DNA of 34,195 bases from an uncultured Saprospiraceae bacterium. GTDB lineage: Bacteria > Bacteroidota > Bacteroidia > Chitinophagales > Saprospiraceae. The position numbers and the translations under genes were made by a program. Positions 1-7,708 of this stretch are shown here, piece after piece. Each line of letters opens with the position of its first letter. The first letter of the stretch is position 1. Location: positions 1 through 34,195 of the forward strand of contig CALIZI010000166.1 in the NCBI GenBank assembly GCA_938028705.1, given 5' to 3'. Below the pieces are notes generated by a model. It worked only from the letters and a program-made list of their open reading frames with translations. It was not told where the DNA came from and did not search any database.

Positions 1-116
1 AGTTTGATTTATTTTTAATTTTTGTCAATCAAAATTAAATCACTTCCTCCGTTTTTCATACTCTTCTCCGTATTTTCAATGAACTTTGTGGCATTATTCG
101 CCTTAGCTTGACGCTA

Positions 117-135
117 ATCCGATAACTATCGGGAT
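117..135. repeat. Short near-palindrome
   Basis: A 19-base near-perfect palindrome (ATCCGATA / TATCGGGAT) just downstream of the antiporter stop. Its core resembles the perfect CCGATAGCTATCGG palindrome at 18377-18396, so the two may belong to one dispersed family. It could be a weak terminator for the antiporter, but no T tract follows on either strand. The rest of bases 1-182 shows no gene. Confidence 0.5.
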
Positions 136-182
136 ACCTAACACCAAATTTCCTAATTCCCCAATATCCAAAGTCCACTAGC

Positions 183-1118
183 CTAAGAAGAATAATTAAT
201 AGATTCGGCAAGAAAAATAATGTAAAACAAGAATAGCATCATACCTTCCCATTTAGAGATTTTTTTGGTGAGCGTCATAATGACAAATAAAACAGATGCG
301 CCCAACATAATAGGTAAGCTGAATAGCGTTGTGCTATCGGGTATGGTCAATGTACCAAACAAAGCAGGAATACCCATAACGGCAAAGGTATTGAAAATAT
401 TAGATCCTAATACATTGCCCACTGCCATTTCAGGATTGCCGCGACGTGCAGCGGTAATACTGACAATAATCTCAGGAATAGACGTACCGAAGGCAATCAT
501 TGTCAAGGCAACGATGTCTTTACCAATATTAAGAATTTCAGAGATTTTGATGACCGCTTCAACGGTATATTTCGCGCCCGCCCAGATACCGATACCACCA
601 AGTATCAGCATACCAAATACGATTGGTGTCAGTTTGGGGCGTTCTTCTTCCTCCCCTTCCCTATCTGCCCCGAAGGTATAAGCCAAGAAAATAAATAATC
701 CGGCAAGGCAAATCATCGCTTCTAAGGTCGTAAATTCAGCATCGTACAACATGTACCACAACAGAAATGCCGAGCCGATAAAAAGCGGCATATCAATATT
801 GAGGATGTCAAATTTGATGTCGATATGCTTGCCGACAATGGCGGTAAGCCCCAAGACCAGCAAAATATTCGTGATATTCGACCCAATAACATTACCGACC
901 ACTATCTCGGAGCTATCCTGCATGACGGCAAAGATAGACGAAATCAACTCCGGTAAGGAAGTACCTGCCGCCACAATCGTCACGCCCACTATAAAAGACG
1001 GGATACCCAATGCCAAACCGATTTTTTCGGCAGCTTTGATAAACCAATCTGAGGCTTTGAGTAATACGACCAGAGCCACCACAAAAATCCCTATCCACTG
1101 TAATAATTCTATATTCAT
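183..1118 (-). CDS. Calcium/sodium antiporter, CaCA family (YrbG-like)
   Basis: An integral inner-membrane cation exchanger of about 311 residues that probably exchanges Ca2+ for Na+ or H+. The protein is almost wholly hydrophobic with about ten membrane segments. It carries the two inverted alpha-repeats that define the family: GTSLPELISS in the first half and GTSIPEIIVS in the second, each with the acidic residue that binds the ion, and each followed by a G-N-V-[IL]-G-S-N-I motif. The two halves are separated by a short acidic loop (EGEEEERP). I chose the ATG at 1118; the frame can be extended to a TTG at 1139, which adds only seven residues. The gene is single, pointing the same way as the gld genes but separated from gldN by a terminator-like hairpin. 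Family assignment is secure; ion specificity is inferred. Confidence 0.93.
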   Translation of the reverse strand: MNIELLQWIGIFVVALVVLLKASDWFIKAAEKIGLALGIPSFIVGVTIVAAGTSLPELISSIFAVMQDSSEIVVGNVIGSNITNILLVLGLTAIVGKHIDIKFDILNIDMPLFIGSAFLLWYMLYDAEFTTLEAMICLAGLFIFLAYTFGADREGEEEERPKLTPIVFGMLILGGIGIWAGAKYTVEAVIKISEILNIGKDIVALTMIAFGTSIPEIIVSITAARRGNPEMAVGNVLGSNIFNTFAVMGIPALFGTLTIPDSTTLFSLPIMLGASVLFVIMTLTKKISKWEGMMLFLFYIIFLAESINYSS

Positions 1119-1144
1119 ACGAATGATATAATACTGCAATGTTT

Positions 1145-1248
1145 TAATGCGATAATGTTTTTCAATGAATGAATTTTGAATGTGGAATGAATGAATAATA
1201 TCGACAAAACATTACAGCATTATCGCATTATATCATTACAGCATTATC
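1145..1248. repeat. Inverted and direct repeats in spacer
   Basis: A perfect 13-base inverted repeat (TAATGCGATAATG at 1145-1157 against 1218-1230) overlaps a pair of 15-base direct repeats (CATTACAGCATTATC at 1210-1224 and 1234-1248). It lies between the antiporter start and the terminator. Similar words (GCAAT, ATGTTTTAATG) recur upstream of the PorP-like gene near 7570-7590. Function unknown; part of a pattern seen in many spacers of this window. Confidence 0.6.
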
Positions 1249-1277
1249 TATCATTCATTTGAGGGTGCATAGATAGC

Positions 1278-1314
1278 AAAACGCCTAAGTCCATGCAAGG
1301 AACTTAGGCGTTTT
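1278..1314. terminator. Bidirectional terminator-like hairpin after gldN
   Basis: A perfect 13-bp stem (AAAACGCCTAAGT at 1278-1290 with 1302-1314) and an 11-base loop, followed on the plus strand by TTTTTATTTTAT and on the minus strand by a shorter T run. It sits 56 bases past the gldN stop codon, so it probably ends the gldKLMN transcript, although the better T tract faces the plus direction. Confidence 0.7.
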
Positions 1315-1369
1315 TATTTTATATCGAAAAAAAAATCTACAAGTCTATCGGATTGACCGACTAATAGCT

Positions 1370-2242
1370 CTAGAATGACCAGAGGTCATGCTCGAAACTG
1401 AGTATCGTTTCTTCAATTTTTTCTGCTTCAAACAGGATTTCTATACCTGCTTTGTAGTCTTGAATACGACGATCGTGTACGTTGGATTCTTTCCAAACAT
1501 AGCTATCAAAAAAGCGCATTTCGAGCAAATCCTCCCAACTCATACGTTGGGCATCATTGAGTGGATTAAAGGCTTCTTTACGCGCCAACAGTTCCCGACA
1601 ATCAGGGTAGTATGCCCAAAACATGGGGTACTCAAATTTGAAATTACCGTTGTCGTCGTATTCTTCTTTCAAGGGTGCAATACCCAAGATACGTACCTGC
1701 AAAGTGGAAGTTTCTTCATCGAAAAACCACACTTCTTTGATTCTATACCGCTTGATGTCTTCCCAGTTGAGTTCATTTTGAACAACCACGATTTTCTCCT
1801 CGTAGGTATCCGGATCGAAAGTCACGATAGTATCCGAAGAACCGCCCATAGCACCTATCTCGTCAATTTCCATTGGTGTGGTAAATTTATCGTCCAATGT
1901 GCTGTACAATTGAATTTCACCATCTGTCGCACCTTCTATCAGGATATTGATAAACGGATTGTCGGGCCAAATAAACGTTTTGTTCATTTTTTCCCGAACA
2001 TCAATGACACGCCAGATTCGCTTTTCCCAAAATACGTCCGCCTCTCTGATATGGTCATAGGACAGCAAACGACGGTCTTTCATGATTTCTTTATCATAAA
2101 AACCATCTCTTGGAATATACTCACTATTGCCACCTTCTTCATTCGGCGAACTACTCTCATTGAAAATCGGTTGAGCAGTAGCCGTAATCCCCGCAAGGAG
2201 GCAAGCTAGGCATAGAATTAATATTTGCAGGTTGATTTTCAT
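1370..2242 (-). CDS. gldN: Gliding motility / T9SS protein GldN (PorN)
   Basis: A 290-residue periplasmic component of the type IX secretion and gliding machine. In characterised Bacteroidota, GldN/PorN forms the ring beneath the outer membrane together with the lipoprotein GldK/PorK. The start ATG is followed by a clear signal peptide (residues 1-23, ending in TATAQ). The body has the family hallmarks: a segment with IREADVFWEKRIWRVIDVREKMN, the FIWPDNPF stretch, an acidic middle, and a C-terminal RMSWEDLLEMRFFDSYVWKE stretch. Length is typical. It is the last gene of gldK-L-M-N, 167 bases after gldM, and that spacer contains a strong hairpin. The identification rests on motifs and gene order together and is firm. 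Confidence 0.96.
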   Translation of the reverse strand: MKINLQILILCLACLLAGITATAQPIFNESSSPNEEGGNSEYIPRDGFYDKEIMKDRRLLSYDHIREADVFWEKRIWRVIDVREKMNKTFIWPDNPFINILIEGATDGEIQLYSTLDDKFTTPMEIDEIGAMGGSSDTIVTFDPDTYEEKIVVVQNELNWEDIKRYRIKEVWFFDEETSTLQVRILGIAPLKEEYDDNGNFKFEYPMFWAYYPDCRELLARKEAFNPLNDAQRMSWEDLLEMRFFDSYVWKESNVHDRRIQDYKAGIEILFEAEKIEETILSFEHDLWSF

Positions 2243-2357
2243 TATTATTTAAATTTAGTGATTGGTGAACAATGATTAGTGACTCGTTTGATATTCTAAC
2301 AGAATACTTTTATTGATAATACTAATCTTGTGCCACACGCTACTTTTTTATATATGG

Positions 2358-2401
2358 ATTGGTGAATGAGTTGATTTTTATACTACAACTCATTCACCAA
2401 T
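2358..2401. repeat. Intercistronic hairpin, gldM-gldN
   Basis: A perfect 16-bp inverted repeat (2358-2373 with 2386-2401; arm core TTGGTGAATGAGTTG) with a 12-base loop, starting 8 bases after the gldM stop codon. No T tract follows on the minus strand, so it is more likely an mRNA-stability or processing element than a terminator. Confidence 0.75.
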
Positions 2402-2409
2402 AAACGGAT

Positions 2410-4002
2410 TTACTTAATATTCACAACCAAGTCGTTGATACGGCGACCTGCCGGATCACCCGGACATTTTGCTTTGATATTCGAGAAGTAATAAATATCT
2501 CCCGGCTTGGCGCGGTTAATCATATTCAGAGTTTTGCTGTTGTATTTTCCGCCTTGCTGAATACTCAATACAGGGTCATTACGCTTGGGTACATAAGCAA
2601 TTTCAAAACCCATAATATTACATCTTGCCTCAAAGTCAAAGTTTTTCAACTCTGCACGAATACCTGAATAGGCTTTGAACTCTCCATTACCCATAGAGGT
2701 CTTGACATCTTTTGCTATCAAAGCTACAGGGTCAGGAATACGCTTGGCACGGAACTTAAAGCTTTGTGATTCCACGTCAGGTGCAGAAACAGCTATGTTA
2801 ACTTCTCCCGGAGAAGACACCGTAACATTGTATTTTCCACCACTCACTTTTGACATACTACATCCTGCACCACTACACGAGGCTTGGATTCTAGAGAAAT
2901 CACCACCTGCAGCCACAGTAACTGGATTGGTCACACCAATATAAAATACATTCATTTTATCGGCAGAAACAGTTGCACCAGACTTTGTACCTACGGTATA
3001 ACTAAAAGTTTCCGTATATGTTTCACTCTTTTGAGTAAAAGGATTAGTCAGTCTAATACTTGCTGTATATTTCTTTTCTCCAACAGAACTTGCCGTTTCT
3101 TTCCACGTTGCAACTCCCGCATTGGCTGGCAAAGAACTACCATTAACACTAACAGATACTTTGGCTTGGCTAGATGCTGCACTCAAGAAAATATCTGTTT
3201 CATAAGTATCGCCTTTCAACAAATATGTCTTTTTCGGAGAGTTGACGACTACAAATTTATCAAATTTGACTGTTGTAACACCAATTTTACCTGCAAGGAA
3301 ATTGATAATCATATTACCAGATGTATTAGCATCAGTTTTAAGCTTTGATAATGTAGGATAGCATGCAGCCACCGGCATGTGATCAAAACTAAAGGCTTCC
3401 CAACTTTTACCATTTAAGTTGGTGGTATCAATCTCAAGCGTCAATTTATTTTTAAGATCGTCAATTTCTTCTGACTTGATACCTAGTGTTTTATTACCTC
3501 TAAGTTTTTCTAAAACTGCAACTAGTTTATTTCTGGTTTCAGCAACTTGCTCTTTAATAATTGGACCTTCAGCTGTCATAGCTTCTCCTCCCGGTCCGTC
3601 AAAACCATCTACAAAAAATCGAGTTGGAATCTCTTTATCCTTAAACCGTGCTGGTTTACCAAAATTCGGGTTTTCTGGGTCATCAATAATCCCACCAGCT
3701 GCCTCGTCAAAACGGCTTGTTACATTATTAATATAAGAAGTAAATTCAGCAATGATACTTTGCGCTTCTTCTGCTGCAGGTACAAGCGGTTTATATTCTT
3801 TCTTTTTCTTTACTTGCTCCTTCATAGAAGCAATTTTTCCAGTATTCGCTTCTTCGACCACTGCATTGGTGCGCTCCAACCCATCACGGAATTTGAAGAA
3901 AGCGTTGATGACCTCTGCGGATACGTTGAGTGCCAAGAGTGCCGTCAGAACGAGGTACATCAGATTAATCATAATCTGCCGCGGTTCCTTAGGAATAGAC
4001 AT
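2410..4002 (-). CDS. gldM: Gliding motility / T9SS motor protein GldM (PorM)
   Basis: A 530-residue inner-membrane protein whose large periplasmic part spans the periplasm. GldM dimers partner the GldL pentamer in the proton-driven motor that powers gliding and type IX secretion. The N-terminus (MSIPKEPRQIMINLMYLVL) leads into one transmembrane helix at about residues 10-29 with the typical TALLALNVSAEVINAF sequence. A helical region to about residue 220 follows, then beta-rich domains (for example AASSQAKVSVSVNGSSLPANAG and YIGVTNPVTVAAGGDFS) ending in the family-like C-terminal domain. Length and architecture match the family. It lies between gldL (119-base spacer) and gldN (167-base spacer); both spacers hold inverted repeats. 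Confidence 0.97.
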   Translation of the reverse strand: MSIPKEPRQIMINLMYLVLTALLALNVSAEVINAFFKFRDGLERTNAVVEEANTGKIASMKEQVKKKKEYKPLVPAAEEAQSIIAEFTSYINNVTSRFDEAAGGIIDDPENPNFGKPARFKDKEIPTRFFVDGFDGPGGEAMTAEGPIIKEQVAETRNKLVAVLEKLRGNKTLGIKSEEIDDLKNKLTLEIDTTNLNGKSWEAFSFDHMPVAACYPTLSKLKTDANTSGNMIINFLAGKIGVTTVKFDKFVVVNSPKKTYLLKGDTYETDIFLSAASSQAKVSVSVNGSSLPANAGVATWKETASSVGEKKYTASIRLTNPFTQKSETYTETFSYTVGTKSGATVSADKMNVFYIGVTNPVTVAAGGDFSRIQASCSGAGCSMSKVSGGKYNVTVSSPGEVNIAVSAPDVESQSFKFRAKRIPDPVALIAKDVKTSMGNGEFKAYSGIRAELKNFDFEARCNIMGFEIAYVPKRNDPVLSIQQGGKYNSKTLNMINRAKPGDIYYFSNIKAKCPGDPAGRRINDLVVNIK

Positions 4003-4022
4003 ATCTTATTAAATTTTAATGA

Positions 4023-4114
4023 TTAATGATTAATGATTAACGGTTAATGATTCGTTTGTATATGATTTAGTAGTATTTCGATGAAGAAATATCCCAAAAA
4101 TCACGAATCACTAA
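4023..4114. repeat. Intercistronic repeat tract, gldL-gldM
   Basis: The spacer contains tandem TTAATGA-type heptamers at 4018-4052 and, facing them, ATCACTAATCAC-type heptamers at 4100-4120. The core pairs TTAATGATTCGT (4044-4055) with ACGAATCACTAA (4103-4114), 11 of 12 positions complementary; outer pairing is imperfect. The right side runs almost into the gldL stop codon. Confidence 0.6.
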
Positions 4115-4121
4115 TCACAAA

Positions 4122-4700
4122 TCACTTATTCCCAAGATTACCCATGGCAGAAAGGATGTTACCATATACAGAGTTCAATGAACCTAAGTTCTTGTTCAAT
4201 GCCCCCAACTGCTCTTTATATACACGCGTATCTTCGACTGAATCATTGATGTTAGACATCGCTTCATTCAAGTTGGTATAGAAATCACTCATTTTTTTGA
4301 CTTGCTCACTTGTACCGGAGAAATCTACCTCTTGTAAGGCTTTGAGTGAATTCATACTACCCGACATGACTCTCAATTCGCCCAGCATACCTTCCAACTG
4401 ACCTTCCATACGTTCTGTATTGATGTCAAGGTTGGCACTATCGCCGCGCATGTGTTGAATATCGCCACCTGATTTGTCAAGTCCCGGATATAATTTTTCC
4501 CAGTAATAATCTTTTTCAGGACCGATAAGCCCCAAGAAGAGGAAGATAAATGCCTCTGTCAACAAACCGGCTGCAAGAAGCCAACTAGCTTGTGGATGAG
4601 ATTCAATTTTGGCTAAGGCACCGACCATAATAAGTGCTGCACCGATACCAATGATTAAGTTTTTTAGGTATTTGAAACCATAAGAATGAACGAAACTCAT
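4122..4700 (-). CDS. gldL: Gliding motility / T9SS motor protein GldL (PorL)
   Basis: A 192-residue inner-membrane protein with two transmembrane helices (about residues 14-31 and 39-58) and a long cytoplasmic helical tail. In Flavobacterium and Porphyromonas, GldL/PorL is the pentameric stator-like part of the GldLM motor, and a membrane-embedded glutamate in helix 2 is needed for function. Here helix 2 reads LLTEAFIFLFLGL with the glutamate at residue 49, the expected place, and a lysine (K31) and histidine (H35) lie in the loop after helix 1. The GPEKDYYWEKLYPGL stretch after helix 2 is also typical. The tail is rich in N, S, M and L heptads. The start ATG at 4700 is unambiguous. The gene follows gldK after a 261-base spacer. 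Confidence 0.96.
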   Translation of the reverse strand: MSFVHSYGFKYLKNLIIGIGAALIMVGALAKIESHPQASWLLAAGLLTEAFIFLFLGLIGPEKDYYWEKLYPGLDKSGGDIQHMRGDSANLDINTERMEGQLEGMLGELRVMSGSMNSLKALQEVDFSGTSEQVKKMSDFYTNLNEAMSNINDSVEDTRVYKEQLGALNKNLGSLNSVYGNILSAMGNLGNK

Positions 4701-4894
4701 TTTTTGATTTGGATTTAAAAGTGATGAATAGTGAGTAGTGTGTCTGATAACTATTCGCTATAATTTTTCATCACCGAAGTTAGTTAAAAGGATATACAAT
4801 TTTTCAAAAAAATCCTGTTACGACAGTTTTCCTGTCGTTCCGATTTTTTTTATAATATTTAAATGAAAATAATACCGTAGTGATTGGTTGAATA

Positions 4895-4952
4895 GTTCAT
4901 CAGTTTATTAGTGACAAATTTTTGTCGAATCCATCACTAATAAACGATGAAC
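4895..4952. repeat. Intercistronic hairpin, gldK-gldL
   Basis: A 19-bp stem with one bulged A (4895-4914 with 4934-4952; arm GTTCATC-GTTTATTAGTGA), containing a second inner stem GACAAA/TTTGTC at 4912-4927. It begins 9 bases after the gldK stop codon on the minus strand. Without a T tract it is not an obvious terminator; it may stabilise the upstream message or attenuate read-through into gldL. Confidence 0.75.
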
Positions 4953-4961
4953 GCATAAACT

Positions 4962-6212
4962 CTATTTAAAGTCATTCATGGTCTGCCCGAGTAGGGTACG
5001 TACATTACGGAAACCAATGTATGATTTAGCTGTATCTTGATATTCCCAGTGGCGTGTACCTGTTTGGATGTAGAAAGCAATATCTTTCCACGAACCGCCA
5101 CGGATAACTTTGCGCTTCCATGATTTAGGGTCATCATCTTCGGCATCTATGCGGATGTCCGGATTCATATCGTGAATGTAGGAGTAAGCATTTTCAAAGA
5201 AAGTGGAAGAGGTCCACTCCGCTACGTTGCCCGACATATTGTACAAGCCATAATCGTTAGGGAAGTAAGCATCGCTTCTTGCAGTGTACATGGCACCATC
5301 TTCGGGATAGTTACCGCGTCCGGGCTTAAAGTTGGCGAGCAAACAGCCTTTGGCATTTCTTACATAGTAGCCCCCCCAAGGGTAAGGTGCAAAATCGTGA
5401 CCACCGCGTGCCGCATATTCCCATTCAGCTTCGATAGGTAAGCGGAAGTCCTCTGTATTTGCCATACCTTTTTGCTTGGCATAAGCATTGGCATATTTAG
5501 TTCTCCAGTATGCGAAAGCATTGGCACGTTTCCAATCTACACCAACTACCGGATAGTCATCAAATGCCGGGTGCGCGAAGTAGTTGCGTGTATAAGGTTC
5601 GTTATAGGAGTAAGTAAAGTCACGTATCCAAACCAAGGTATCAGGATAAATTTCTGTTTGGTCTTTTTTGATAAAATCCTTACGGTTGGATTTGTAATTG
5701 TCATGCGCTGCGGCTTTCCAATCAAACCATTGATATTCAAAGACGAACTTGCGACTGTCCATTTCGTACTGACCGGAGAAACGCTCTTCTTCGGGATAGA
5801 ACATATCCTCCAAGTCTTCCATGTTTTCCATGACATTGAGTTCTGTATCCCAATCCAATCGCGTATCGCCATTTTCTTGTTCAATGACCATGTCCAGGCG
5901 TGTGCGAGCGATAGAGTCTCTGACCCAATACACAAATTGGCGATATTCGTTATTTGTAATTTCGGTTTCATCCATATAGAAACCTTGAATGGAGATAGAT
6001 TTTGGACGTTGCGTTAAACTAAAGCTAACGTCTTGGTCACTTGGTCCGATAGTTAATGTACCGGAAGGGATGTATGCCATACCATAAGGGCTGGTTTCTT
6101 TCCATGTAGGACGATCCAGTACACCTGTAAGTTGCCCGTTGTCACCCGACTTGCATGCTCCCATGGTTAGGATAATCATAAGAGCCAATAAACACTTTGA
6201 AACGTTTTTCAT
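4962..6212 (-). CDS. gldK: Gliding motility / T9SS lipoprotein GldK (PorK)
   Basis: A 416-residue outer-membrane lipoprotein that forms the periplasmic ring with GldN. The ATG at 6212 gives a lipoprotein signal MKNVSKCLLALMIILTMGAC with the acylated cysteine at residue 20; the frame reaches a GTG at 6221, but the ATG start fits better. The remainder is a formylglycine-generating-enzyme-like (SUMF1/FGE) fold: YIPSGTLTIGPSDQD near residue 48, FYMDETEITNNEYRQFV near 80, RLPIEAEWEYAARGG near 265, NMSGNVAEWTSSTFF near 330 and VIRGGSWKDIAFY near 370. GldK uses this fold structurally rather than as an oxidase, in line with the family. It is the first gene of gldKLMN and has a candidate promoter at 6384-6391. 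Confidence 0.97.
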   Translation of the reverse strand: MKNVSKCLLALMIILTMGACKSGDNGQLTGVLDRPTWKETSPYGMAYIPSGTLTIGPSDQDVSFSLTQRPKSISIQGFYMDETEITNNEYRQFVYWVRDSIARTRLDMVIEQENGDTRLDWDTELNVMENMEDLEDMFYPEEERFSGQYEMDSRKFVFEYQWFDWKAAAHDNYKSNRKDFIKKDQTEIYPDTLVWIRDFTYSYNEPYTRNYFAHPAFDDYPVVGVDWKRANAFAYWRTKYANAYAKQKGMANTEDFRLPIEAEWEYAARGGHDFAPYPWGGYYVRNAKGCLLANFKPGRGNYPEDGAMYTARSDAYFPNDYGLYNMSGNVAEWTSSTFFENAYSYIHDMNPDIRIDAEDDDPKSWKRKVIRGGSWKDIAFYIQTGTRHWEYQDTAKSYIGFRNVRTLLGQTMNDFK

Positions 6213-6543
6213 AATTCGCACCCGAATTTTTTTCGACAGTAAATTAGTAATTAGTTGATTAATAAGTTAGTCGGTATTTCGTCGAAATAACATTTAACTT
6301 TACTTAATATTTTTCAACTAATTTTATAAATTATTCAAGTTACTATTAACTTGAATGAATATGATTTTTTGACAAAAAACACGCAAATATAAGATTGTTT
6401 GATAACTTTTCTATCAATTATTGTACAAATTGAAAGGAATCTTACTTTACGCTGATTATGTCAATATTTTTTTCTTATAAATTTAAATTCAGAATAGAAA
6501 TAATAAATTATTTATTTCTCTATACCTTTCTCTCTTCTGAATT
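6213..6543. other. 331-base leader/spacer before gldK
   Basis: No gene. It holds the gldK leader, with a perfect 10-bp hairpin of ATTCAAGTTA (6333-6342) and its complement (6347-6356) around a 4-base loop, a smaller palindrome TATTTCGTCGAAATA at 6275-6289, and a candidate promoter at 6384-6391. The 6393-6543 part is plain AT-rich sequence between that promoter and the stop of the PorP-like gene. Confidence 0.6.
6384..6391 (-). promoter_or_regulatory. Candidate Bacteroidota -7 promoter element for gldKLMN
   Basis: On the minus strand this reads TATATTTG, an exact match to the Bacteroidota -7 consensus TAnnTTTG. A TTG lies at 6417-6415 on the minus strand, about 23 bases upstream, a slightly long but possible -33 spacing. 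Transcription would start near 6378 and give a leader of about 165 bases containing the 6333-6356 hairpin. Pattern-based only. Confidence 0.45.
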
Positions 6544-7521
6544 TTAATAATAACGGGGATTATATATAGTCTTAGCAGGAATCATGCCGCCAATTTCTTT
6601 TTTCAAATTATAATTAATCATCACTTCGTGTGAGCCTGTGTGGTAGTTGCTCAAAGCTGATAGTGGTAAATCGTAAGCATAAGCCAGACGAATTTTAGGA
6701 GTGATATTCAACCCTGCAAAAATGATAAGTGCATCAATCGTATTTTGGTTGTAACCTCTAAACGAAGTTCCTGCAAATATATTGTCATTTAAAGTTGCTA
6801 AAACCGAAAAATCCATTTGCGTCTCCACGAAGTCAGACCTACTTAGAAAAGACGGTTGAAAAGCTAATCCGTCACTTATGTTAAATTTATATGCGGCATA
6901 GGCCGTATAGTTTCTTTTTAATTGTATTTCGGTGTTGATACCCGATTCGTAATTGATATAAGGTTCGGTTAGGTTATTTGCTGCAATGCCTATTTGTAAC
7001 GATTTGGTATTCAAATATAAAGCTACACTTGTAGTTGGTGCTAGGGCAGTCTGCAAACCCAGCGGAATCAAGTCGTCATTATGATTAATCGTCGTTCCTT
7101 CATAATTGCCTTCGGGAGCAAGGAGTTTGCTGCCGTCTAAGGCTTTTTGAATTATTCCGCCACCTACGCCGAGCGATAATCTTGTGTTGGCAGAAAGCCT
7201 TGCTATATAGTTGTACGATAAACGTACCGAAGTGTTCCGCTCTGCACCGAGTATGTCATTTTCAATGCTCAAACCCACACCGCCACTCATATATTGCCAC
7301 GGGAGATGTACATTAATGTTTTGTGTAATCGGACTACCTTCCAAGCCAAGCCACTGTTTACGGAACACACCCGTCGCACTAAGATAGTCGTCCATACCTG
7401 CATAAGCGATATTGTGGTGGTACTGATTGAGCATGTACAAACTGTATTGTGCGGGTTGTTGCGCCTCCATTTTGACGATGCCCAAAAGCACAAAAAGTGG
7501 TATGAAAAGATGTATCCTCAT
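6544..7521 (-). CDS. PorP/SprF family type IX secretion system membrane protein
   Basis: A 325-residue outer-membrane beta-barrel-type protein. The signal peptide (residues 1-20, ending MEAQQ) is followed by the family signature QYSLYMLNQYHHNIAYAGMDDYLSATGVFRKQWLGLEGSPITQ, then alternating short beta strands to a C-terminus ending in YNPRYY. Members of this family (SprF, PorP) are needed for secretion or surface attachment of T9SS substrates with type B sorting domains. It lies directly upstream of gldK in the same direction, the order of porP-K-L-M-N in Porphyromonas, which supports calling it the PorP equivalent. The 331-base spacer to gldK suggests separate transcription. The start ATG at 7521 is clear. 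Family call firm; orthology to PorP is inferred from synteny. Confidence 0.92.
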   Translation of the reverse strand: MRIHLFIPLFVLLGIVKMEAQQPAQYSLYMLNQYHHNIAYAGMDDYLSATGVFRKQWLGLEGSPITQNINVHLPWQYMSGGVGLSIENDILGAERNTSVRLSYNYIARLSANTRLSLGVGGGIIQKALDGSKLLAPEGNYEGTTINHNDDLIPLGLQTALAPTTSVALYLNTKSLQIGIAANNLTEPYINYESGINTEIQLKRNYTAYAAYKFNISDGLAFQPSFLSRSDFVETQMDFSVLATLNDNIFAGTSFRGYNQNTIDALIIFAGLNITPKIRLAYAYDLPLSALSNYHTGSHEVMINYNLKKEIGGMIPAKTIYNPRYY

Positions 7522-7708
7522 TAAAAATGTGCTAATGCAAGTAATATGATAATGTTAAAATACTTTAGTTGCAATAATGTTTTAATGTGACATAGAGCAA
7601 TGTGTTGATATTAAAAATTTATTACTACTATTAAAACAACGAGATTTATTATTTATTATTTCATAAAAATAGTTTATAAAAATACAAATACGTAATATTA
7701 CATTTTTT

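Noticed and set aside
1-182. Tail of a further gene at the left edge.
   Set aside because: Both strands have early stops in all frames and only very short frames; no residue pattern is recognisable.
1388-2209. A 273-codon open frame antisense to gldN.
   Set aside because: It mirrors gldN in the opposite strand, has no signal or known motif, and gldN is certain. Long antisense frames are expected from this codon bias.
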